Source of the DNA: Limanda limanda
Taxonomy: Eukaryota > Chordata > Actinopteri > Pleuronectiformes > Pleuronectidae
Direction of reading: 5' to 3'
DNA length: 64,000 nt
Assembly: GCF_963576545.1 (NCBI RefSeq)
Contig: NW_026870465.1
Coordinates: 1 to 64,000 of the forward strand
The notes under the pieces were generated by a model. The model saw only the letters and a list, made by a program, of their open reading frames with translations, had not been told where the DNA came from and did no database searches. How positions within the stretch are numbered: position 1 is the stretch's first letter; every line of letters begins with the position of its first letter. Positions 1 to 7,350 of this stretch are shown piece after piece. The position numbers were made by a program, and so were the translations under genes.

Positions 1-25
1 GGTCGGAGAGACTTGCAAGTAGGCT

Positions 26-47
26 CTACCCCCACTAAATGGGGTAG
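26..47 (+). other. Short inverted repeat CTACCCC-N8-GGGGTAG in A
   Basis: Two perfectly complementary 7-bp arms (26-32 and 41-47) are separated by 8 bases. In RNA or single-stranded DNA this would form a GC-rich hairpin. A monomers with GGGGTTG in place of GGGGTAG carry one mismatch in the stem. B lacks the element. The base pairing is seen in the sequence; any function is unknown. Confidence 0.7.
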
Positions 48-65
48 CGCGCATCGATCGGTACC
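47..65. other. Palindrome chain GCGCGC / ATCGAT / CGATCG / GGTACC
   Basis: Four short palindromes (BssHII, ClaI, PvuI and KpnI sites) adjoin or overlap within 19 bp of A. The part from ATCGAT to GGTACC (53-65) is also present in B at the same monomer offset, with one base changed at position 59. It belongs to a core (53-69) that is far better conserved between A and B than its surroundings. Conservation across both families fits a protein-binding site, but that is inference. Confidence 0.7.
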
Positions 66-92
66 ATCCTTGAGCTTCTCCGACTTTCGGAA

Positions 93-113
93 GGGTTAGG
101 GTTAGGGTTAGGG
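93..113 (+). repeat. Embedded telomere-type tract GGG(TTAGGG)3 in A
   Basis: This 21-bp tract has four GGG runs separated by TTA, the minimal pattern for an intramolecular telomeric G-quadruplex on the + strand. It contains two TAGGGTT sites and one TAGGGAT site. TAGGGTT is the double-strand site bound by Myb/telobox proteins such as TRF1, TRF2 and Taz1, and Tbf1 binds subtelomeric TTAGGG in budding yeast (established knowledge). The tract sits at the same place in each of about 227 long A monomers. B has unrelated sequence at this position. Whether it is bound or folds in the cell is not shown by sequence. Confidence 0.95.
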
Positions 114-133
114 ATGAAAGCACATAGGAGAAA

Positions 134-163
134 GAGATATTCTTGAATAACTTTTTTTGTGAA
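134..163 (+). repeat. Monomer tail shared by A and B (30 bp, with T7 tract)
   Basis: The last 30 bases of every monomer are the same in A and B apart from rare variants. The tail contains ATATTCTTGAATAA, a T7 run and GTGAA. Because it is common to both families, the exact breakpoints of A/B exchanges cannot be resolved inside it. The T run length varies: T6 at 473, 2873, 23640 and 35783; T8 near 4311; T9 (a G-to-T change after T7) near 6393, 7985, 13099, 14685 and 15641. These positions are approximate. Confidence 0.85.
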
Positions 164-251
164 GGTCGGAGAGACTTGCAAGTAGGCTCTACCCCCACTA
201 AATGGGGTAGCGCGCATCGATCGGTACCATCCTTGAGCTTCTCCGACTTTC
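161..251 (+). other. Stem spanning the monomer junction (12-bp inverted repeat), second A
   Basis: The last three bases of one monomer plus bases 1-9 of the next (161-172) pair with bases 77-88 of that monomer (240-251): 11 Watson-Crick pairs and one G-T pair. The closed segment of about 67 bases contains the CTACCCC/GGGGTAG hairpin, so a transcript could form a branched fold. In B the same pairing axis keeps 8 contiguous pairs (GAAGGTCG with CGACCTTC). Seen in the sequence; there is no evidence of transcription. Confidence 0.5.
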
Positions 252-642
252 GAAAGGGTTAGGGTTAGGGTTAGGGATGAAAGCACATAGGAGAAAGAGA
301 TATTCTTGAATAACTTTTTTTGTGAAGGTCGGAGAGACTTGGAAAGTGGTTGCATCTGGACTAATTTGGGTCCTGCGGATCGATTGGTACCATCCCCGAG
401 CTTGTACGACCTTCGGAAGAGGTCGACCGACGAAATTCCCCAAATCTGAGGAGATATTCTTGAATAACTTTTTTGTGAAGGTCGGAGAGACTTGCAAGTA
501 GGCTCTACCCCCACTAAATGGGGTAGCGCGCATCGATCGGTACCATCCTTGAGCTTCTCCGACTTTCGGAAGGGTTAGGGTTAGGGTTAGGGATGAAAGC
601 ACATAGGAGAAAGAGATATTCTTGAATAACTTTTTTTGTGAA

Positions 643-799
643 GGTCGGAGAGACTTGCAAGTAGGCTCTACCCCCACTAAATGGGGTTGCGCGCATCGAT
701 CGGTACCATCCTTGAGCTTCTCCGACTTTCGGAAGGGTTAGGGTTAGGGATGAAAGCACATAGGAGAAAGAGATATTCTTGAATAACTTTTTTTGTGAA
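643..799 (+). repeat. Reference short A monomer, 'a' (157 bp, two TTAGGG)
   Basis: Identical in plan to long A but exactly one hexamer shorter, leaving GGG(TTAGGG)2 with three GGG runs and a single TAGGGTT site. I count 31: at 643, 3523 (156 bp), 6403, 7995, 13109, 13739, 14695, 15651, 17887, 22528, 23964, 27162, 28118, 30517, 34677, 35470, 36107, 39778, 40571; the same ten super-unit positions plus 18,836; and 59882 and 63235. Most carry GGGGTTGCG and sit directly before a B. Exceptions to the position rule are 15651 (followed by A), 35470 (first in its word) and 13739 and 40571 (alone before B). Confidence 0.93.
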
Positions 800-954
800 G
801 GTCGGAGAGACTTGGAAAGTGGTTGCATCTGGACTAATTTGGGTCCTGCGGATCGATTGGTACCATCCCCGAGCTTGTACGACCTTCGGAAGAGGTCGAC
901 CGACGAAATTCCCCCAAATCTGAGGAGATATTCTTGAATAACTTTTTTTGTGAA
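800..954 (+). repeat. Reference B monomer (155 bp, no telomeric tract)
   Basis: B aligns with A without gaps over the first 93 bases: 1-15, 53-69 (one difference), 72-77 and 81-93 (one difference) are shared, as are the last 30 bases. Bases 16-52 and the section after 93 are different, and B has an AGGTCGACCGACG segment followed by a C5 run where A has TTAGGG repeats. A and B therefore descend from a common monomer, with either gain of the telomeric tract in A or its replacement in B. Two main B forms exist: CCTGCGGATC and CCTGCAGATC (the latter a PstI site). 74 of 155 bases are GC (47.7%) and there are 9 CpG. The B-specific SalI site (GTCGAC) makes B distinguishable from A. Confidence 0.95.
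880..901. other. B-specific palindromes (CGACCT/AGGTCG and GGTCGACC)
   Basis: CGACCT (880-885) and AGGTCG (893-898) form a 6-bp inverted repeat around a 7-base loop. It overlaps the perfect 8-bp palindrome GGTCGACC (894-901). These lie where A has its telomeric tract. Two alternative local hairpins are possible. The function is unknown. Confidence 0.6.
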
Positions 955-2879
955 GGTCGGAGAGACTTGCAAGTAGGCTCTACCCCCACTAAATGGGGTA
1001 GCGCGCATCGATCGGTACCATCCTTGAGCTTCTCCGACTTTCGGAAGGGTTAGGGTTAGGGTTAGGGATGAAAGCACATAGGAGAAAGAGATATTCTTGA
1101 ATAACTTTTTTTGTGAAGGTCGGAGAGACTTGCAAGTTGGCTCTACCCCCACTAAATGGGGTAGCGCGCATCGATCGGTACCATCCTTGAGCTTCTCCGA
1201 CTTTCGGAAGGGTTAGGGTTAGGGTTAGGGATGAAAGCACATAGGAGAAAGAGATATTCTTGAATAACTTTTTTTGTGAAGGTCGGAGAGACTTGCAAGT
1301 AGGCTCTACCCCCACTAAATGGGGTTGCGCGCATCGATCGGTACCATCCTTGAGCTTCTCCCGACTTTCGGAAGGGTTAGGGTTAGGGTTAGGGATGAAA
1401 GCACATAGGAGAAAGAGATATTCTTGAATAACTTTTTTTGTGAAGGTCGGAGAGACTTGGGAAAGTGGTTGCATCTGGACTAATTTGGGTCCTGCAGATC
1501 GATTGGTACCATCCCCGAGCTTGTACGACCTTCGGAAGAGGTCGACCGACGAAATTCCCCCAAATCTGAGGAGATATTCTTGAATAACTTTTTTTGTGAA
1601 GGTCGGAGAGACTTGCAAGTAGGCTTTACCCCCACTAAATGGGGTAGCGCGCATCGATCGGTACCATCCTTGAGCTTCTCCGACTTTCGGAAGGGTTAGG
1701 GTTAGGGTTAGGGATGAAAGCACATAGGAGAAAGAGATATTCTTGAATAACTTTTTTTGTGAAGGTCGGAGAGACTTGCAAGTAGGCTCTACCCCCACTA
1801 AATGGGGTAGCGCGCATCGATCGGTACCATCCTTGAGCTTCTCCGACTTTCGGAAGGGTTAGGGTTAGGGTTAGGGATGAAAGCACATAGGAGAAAGAGA
1901 TATTCTTGAATAACTTTTTTTGTGAAGGTCGGAGAGACTTGGAAAGTGGTTGCATCTGGACTAATTTGGGTCCTGCAGATCGATTGGTACCATCCCCGAG
2001 CTTGTACGACCTTCGGAAGAGGTCGACCGACGAAATTCCCCCAAATCTGAGGAGATATTCTTGAATAACTTTTTTTGTGAAGGTCGGAGAGACTTGCAAG
2101 TAGGCTGTACCCCCACTAAATGGGGTAGCGCGCATCGATCGGTACCATCCTTGAGCTTCTCCGACTTTCGGAAGGGTTAGGGTTAGGGTTAGGGATGAAA
2201 GCACATAGGAGAAAGAGATATTCTTGAATAACTTTTTTTGTGAAGGTCGGAGAGACTTGCAAGTAGGCTCTACCCCCACTAAATGGGGTAGCGCGCATCG
2301 ATCGGTACCATTCTTGAGCTTCTCCGACTTTCGGAAGGGTTAGGGTTAGGGTTAGGGATGAAAGCACATAGGAGAAAGAGATATTCTTGAATAACTTTTT
2401 TTGTGAAGGTCGGAGAGACTTGGAAAGTGGTTGCATCTGGACTAATTTGGGTCCTGCGGATCGATTGGTACCATCCCCGAGCTTGTACGACCTTCGGAAG
2501 AGGTCGACCGACGAAATTCCCCCAAATCTGAGGAGATATTCTTGAATAACTTTTTTTGTGAAGGTCGGAGAGACTTGCAAGTAGGCTCTACCCCCACTAA
2601 ATGGGGTAGCGCGCATCGATCGGTACCATCCTTGAGCTTCTCCGACTTTCAGAAGGGTTAGGGTTAGGGTTAGGGATGAAAGCACATAGGAGAAAGAGAT
2701 ATTCTTGAATAACTTTTTTTGTGAAGGTCGGAGAGACTTGGAAAGTGGTTGCATCTGGACTAATTTGGGTCCTGCAGATCGATTGGTACCATCCCCGAGC
2801 TTGTACGACCTTCGGAAGAGGTCGACCGACGAAATTCCCCCAAATCTGAGGAGATATTCTTGAATAACTTTTTTGTGAA

Positions 2880-5758
2880 GGTCGGAGAGACTTGCAAGTA
2901 GGCTCTACCCCCACTAAATGGGGTAGCGCGCATCGATCGGTACCATCCTTGAGCTTCTCCGACTTTCGGAAGGGTTAGGGTTAGGGTTAGGGATGAAAGC
3001 ACATAGGAGAAAGAGATATTCTTGAATAACTTTTTTTGTGAAGGTCGGAGAGACTTGCAAGTAGGCTCTACCCCCACTAAATGGGGTAGCGCGCATCGAT
3101 CGGTACCATCCTTGAGCTTCTCCGACTTTCGAAAGGGTTAGGGTTAGGGTTAGGGATGAAAGCACATAGGAGAAAGAGATATTCTTGAATAACTTTTTTT
3201 GTGAAGGTCGGAGAGACTTGGAAAGTGGTTGCATCTGGACTAATTTGGGTCCTGCAGATCGATTGGTACCATCCCCGAGCTTGTACGACCTTCGGAAGAG
3301 GTCGACCGACGAAATTCCCCAAATCTGAGGAGATATTCTTGAATAACTTTTTTTGTGAAGGTCGGAGAGACTTGCAAGTAGGCTCTACCCCCACTAAATG
3401 GGGTAGCGCGCATCGATCGGTACCATCCTTGAGCTTCTCCGACTTTCGGAAGGGTTAGGGTTAGGGTTAGGGATGAAAGCACATAGGAGAAAGAGATATT
3501 CTTGAATAACTTTTTTTGTGAAGGTCGGAGAGACTTGCAAGTAGGCTCTACCCCCACTAAATGGGTAGCGCGCATCGATCGGTACCATCCTTGAGCTTCT
3601 CCGACTTTCGGAAGGGTTAGGGTTAGGGATGAAAGCACATAGGAGAAAGAGATATTCTTGAATAACTTTTTTTGTGAAGGTCGGAGAGACTTGGAAAGTG
3701 GTTGCATCTGGACTAATTTGGGTCCTGCGGATCGATTGGTACCATCCCCGAGCTTGTACGACCTTCGGAAGAGGTCGACCGACGAAATTCCCCCAAATCT
3801 GAGGAGATATTCTTGAATAACTTTTTTTGTGAAGGTCGGAGAGACTTGCAAGTAGGCTCTACCCCCACTAAATGGGGTAGCGCGCATCGATCGGTACCAT
3901 CCTTGAGCTTCTCCGACTTTCGGAAGGGTTAGGGTTAGGGTTAGGGATGAAAGCACATAGGAGAAAGAGATATTCTTGAATAACTTTTTTTGTGAAGGTC
4001 GGAGAGACTTGCAAGTTGGCTCTACCCCCACTAAATGGGGTAGCGCGCATCGATCGGTACCATCCTTGAGCTTCTCCGACTTTCGGAAGGGTTAGGGTTA
4101 GGGTTAGGGATGAAAGCACATAGGAGAAAGAGATATTCTTGAATAACTTTTTTTGTGAAGGTCGGAGAGACTTGCAAGTAGGCTCTACCCCCACTAAATG
4201 GGGTAGCGCGCATCGATCGGTACCATCCTTGAGCTTCTCCGACTTTCGGAAGGGTTAGGGTTAGGGTTAGGGATGAAAGCACATAGGAGAAAGAGATATT
4301 CTTGAATAACTTTTTTTTGTGAAGGTCGGAGAGACTTGGAAAGTGGTTGCATCTGGACTAATTTGGGTCCTGCAGATCGATTGGTACCATCCCCGAGCTT
4401 GTACGACCTTCGGAAGAGGTCGACCGACGAAATTCCCCCAAATCTGAGGAGATATTCTTGAATAACTTTTTTTGTGAAGGTCGGAGAGACTTGCAAGTAG
4501 GCTTTACCCCCACTAAATGGGGTAGCGCGCATCGATCGGTACCATCCTTGAGCTTCTCCGACTTTCGGAAGGGTTAGGGTTAGGGTTAGGGATGAAAGCA
4601 CATAGGAGAAAGAGATATTCTTGAATAACTTTTTTTGTGAAGGTCGGAGAGACTTGCAAGTAGGCTCTACCCCCACTAAATGGGGTAGCGCGCATCGATC
4701 GGTACCATCCTTGAGCTTCTCCGACTTTCGGAAGGGTTAGGGTTAGGGTTAGGGATGAAAGCACATAGGAGAAAGAGATATTCTTGAATAACTTTTTTTG
4801 TGAAGGTCGGAGAGACTTGGAAAGTGGTTGCATCTGGACTAATTTGGGTCCTGCAGATCGATTGGTACCATCCCCGAGCTTGTACGACCTTCGGAAGAGG
4901 TCGACCGACGAAATTCCCCCAAATCTGAGGAGATATTCTTGAATAACTTTTTTTGTGAAGGTCGGAGAGACTTGCAAGTAGGCTGTACCCCCACTAAATG
5001 GGGTAGCGCGCATCGATCGGTACCATCCTTGAGCTTCTCCGACTTTCGGAAGGGTTAGGGTTAGGGTTAGGGATGAAAGCACATAGGAGAAAGAGATATT
5101 CTTGAATAACTTTTTTTGTGAAGGTCGGAGAGACTTGCAAGTAGGCTCTACCCCCACTAAATGGGGTAGCGCGCATCGATCGGTACCATTCTTGAGCTTC
5201 TCCGACTTTCGGAAGGGTTAGGGTTAGGGTTAGGGATGAAAGCACATAGGAGAAAGAGATATTCTTGAATAACTTTTTTTGTGAAGGTCGGAGAGACTTG
5301 GAAAGTGGTTGCATCTGGACTAATTTGGGTCCTGCGGATCGATTGGTACCATCCCCGAGCTTGTACGACCTTCGGAAGAGGTCGACCGACGAAATTCCCC
5401 CAAATCTGAGGAGATATTCTTGAATAACTTTTTTTGTGAAGGTCGGAGAGACTTGCAAGTAGGCTCTACCCCCACTAAATGGGGTAGCGCGCATCGATCG
5501 GTACCATCCTTGAGCTTCTCCGACTTTCGGAAGGGTTAGGGTTAGGGTTAGGGATGAAAGCACATAGGAGAAAGAGATATTCTTGAATAACTTTTTTTGT
5601 GAAGGTCGGAGAGACTTGGAAAGTGGTTGCATCTGGACTAATTTGGGTCCTGCAGATCGATTGGTACCATCCCCGAGCTTGTACGACCTTCGGAAGAGGT
5701 CGACCGACGAAATTCCCCCAAATCTGAGGAGATATTCTTGAATAACTTTTTTTGTGAA
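2880..5758 (+). repeat. 2,879-bp HOR, copy 2 (18 monomers)
   Basis: Map: A2880 A3043 B3206 | A3360 a3523 B3679 | A3834 A3997 A4160 B4324 | A4479 A4642 B4805 | A4960 A5123 B5286 | A5441 B5604. The word order matches copy 1 and the marker variants sit in the same slots: GAAAGG in A3043, CAAGTTGG in A3997, GGCTTTACC in A4479, GGCTGTACC in A4960, CCATTCTTG in A5123. The copies differ in private indels: B3206 has C4 (154 bp), a3523 has a G3 run and is 156 bp, and A4160 has T8 (164 bp). A4160 also carries GGGGTAGCG where A1281 has GGGGTTGCG. Confidence 0.93.
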
Positions 5759-7350
5759 GGTCGGAGAGACTTGCAAGTAGGCTCTACCCCCACTAAATGG
5801 GGTAGCGCGCATCGATCGGTACCATCCTTGAGCTTCTCCGACTTTCGGAAGGGTTAGGGTTAGGGTTAGGGATGAAAGCACATAGGAGAAAGAGATATTC
5901 TTGAATAACTTTTTTTGTGAAGGTCGGAGAGACTTGCAAGTAGGCTCTACCCCCACTAAATGGGGTAGCGCGCATCGATCGGTACCATCCTTGAGCTTCT
6001 CCGACTTTCGAAAGGGTTAGGGTTAGGGTTAGGGATGAAAGCACATAGGAGAAAGAGATATTCTTGAATAACTTTTTTTGTGAAGGTCGGAGAGACTTGG
6101 AAAGTGGTTGCATCTGGACTAATTTGGGTCCTGCGGATCGATTGGTACCATCCCCGAGCTTGTACGACCTTCGGAAGAGGTCGACCGACGAAATTCCCCC
6201 AAATCTGAGGAGATATTCTTGAATAACTTTTTTTGTGAAGGTCGGAGAGACTTGCAAGTAGGCTCTACCCCCACTAAATGGGGTAGCGCGCATCGATCGG
6301 TACCATCCTTGAGCTTCTCCGACTTTCGGAAGGGTTAGGGTTAGGGTTAGGGATGAAAGCACATAGGAGAAAGAGATATTCTTGAATAACTTTTTTTTTG
6401 AAGGTCGGAGAGACTTGCAAGTAGGCTCTACCCCCACTAAATGGGGTAGCGCGCATCGATCGGTACCATCCTTGAGCTTCTCCGACTTTCGGAAGGGTTA
6501 GGGTTAGGGATGAAAGCACATAGGAGAAAGAGATATTCTTGAATAACTTTTTTTGTGAAGGTCGGAGAGACTTGGAAAGTGGTTGCATCTGGACTAATTT
6601 GGGTCCTGCGGATCGATTGGTACCATCCCCGAGCTTGTACGACCTTCGGAAGAGGTCGACCGACGAAATTCCCCCAAATCTGAGGAGATATTCTTGAATA
6701 ACTTTTTTTGTGAAGGTCGGAGAGACTTGCAAGTAGGCTCTACCCCCACTAAATGGGGTAGCGCGCATCGATCGGTACCATTCTTGAGCTTCTCCGACTT
6801 TCGGAAGGGTTAGGGTTAGGGTTAGGGATGAAAGCACATAGGAGAAAGAGATATTCTTGAATAACTTTTTTTGTGAAGGTCGGAGAGACTTGGAAAGTGG
6901 TTGCATCTGGACTAATTTGGGTCCTGCGGATCGATTGGTACCATCCCCGAGCTTGTACGACCTTCGGAAGAGGTCGACCGACGAAATTCCCCCAAATCTG
7001 AGGAGATATTCTTGAATAACTTTTTTTGTGAAGGTCGGAGAGACTTGCAAGTAGGCTCTACCCCCACTAAATGGGGTAGCGCGCATCGATCGGTACCATC
7101 CTTGAGCTTCTCCGACTTTCGGAAGGGTTAGGGTTAGGGTTAGGGATGAAAGCACATAGGAGAAAGAGATATTCTTGAATAACTTTTTTTGTGAAGGTCG
7201 GAGAGACTTGGAAAGTGGTTGCATCTGGACTAATTTGGGTCCTGCAGATCGATTGGTACCATCCCCGAGCTTGTACGACCTTCGGAAGAGGTCGACCGAC
7301 GAAATTCCCCCAAATCTGAGGAGATATTCTTGAATAACTTTTTTTGTGAA
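5759..7350 (+). repeat. Shortened HOR, 1,592 bp (AAB-AaB-AB-AB)
   Basis: Map: A5759 A5922 B6085 | A6240 a6403 B6560 | A6715 B6878 | A7033 B7196. It opens with the GAAAGG marker in A5922. A6240 has the T9 tail. A6715 carries CCATTCTTG and is followed by a CTGCGG-type B, then A and a CTGCAG-type B. That is the same order as the end of the 2,879-bp HOR (A5123 B5286 A5441 B5604), so the unit looks like that HOR with the AAAB-AAB-A middle removed (inference). Confidence 0.88.

Larger units (their letters stand above)
1..163 (+). repeat. Reference long A monomer (163 bp)
   Basis: Consensus form of the commoner monomer. Blocks in order, in monomer positions: 1-15 is shared with B. 16-52 is A-specific and holds a CTACCCC/GGGGTAG inverted repeat (26-32 and 41-47). 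47-65 is a chain of palindromes ending in a KpnI site. 72-77 and 81-93 are shared with B. 93-113 is GGG(TTAGGG)3. 114-133 is A-specific. 134-163 is a 30-bp tail with a T7 tract, shared with B. Main variants: GGGGTAGCG or GGGGTTGCG at 41-49; GGAAGG or GAAAGG just before the telomeric tract; CAAGTAGG or CAAGTTGG near position 18. It has 77 of 163 GC and 7 CpG, an observed/expected ratio of about 0.8. I know no named satellite family matching it. Confidence 0.95.
1..2879 (+). repeat. 2,879-bp HOR, copy 1 (18 monomers)
   Basis: Map: A1 A164 B327 | A480 a643 B800 | A955 A1118 A1281 B1445 | A1601 A1764 B1927 | A2082 A2245 B2408 | A2563 B2726. Marker variants: GAAAGG in A164, CAAGTTGG in A1118, GGCTTTACC in A1601, GGCTGTACC in A2082, CCATTCTTG in A2245. 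Several monomers are off-length: B327 is 153 bp (C4 and T6), A1281 is 164 bp (extra C), B1445 is 156 bp (extra G) and B2726 is 154 bp (T6). The first ten monomers are the 1,600-bp module seen elsewhere; the indels cancel to give exactly 1,600. Confidence 0.93.

Noticed and set aside
93..113. Genuine chromosome end or healed telomere
   Set aside because: Each telomeric tract is only 15 or 21 bp, fixed in position and followed by monomer sequence. No long terminal TTAGGG run is present.
1..163. Pol III gene or tRNA-derived SINE (T7 run as terminator)
   Set aside because: I found no convincing A box or B box upstream of the T run, and no target-site duplications or 3' tail structure.
885..901. 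Possible CENP-B box in B (TTCGGAAGAGG...)
   Set aside because: The core TTCG-N4-A-N2-CGGG matches in the first half, but CGGG is replaced by TCGA (6 of 9 core bases), and A lacks the needed A as well.
3201..3458. Plus-strand open frame of 85 codons (and 71-codon frames at 36938, 55774 and 60395)
   Set aside because: These arise only where a local indel or substitution (C4 in B3206, ATTGGGG in B36900 and its copies) opens the frame. They read through satellite monomers and the telomeric tract.
1..5758. CRISPR-like array of repeats and spacers
   Set aside because: The segments between short conserved blocks are themselves repeated, not unique. Periods of about 160 bp and embedded telomeric repeats are those of a eukaryotic satellite.
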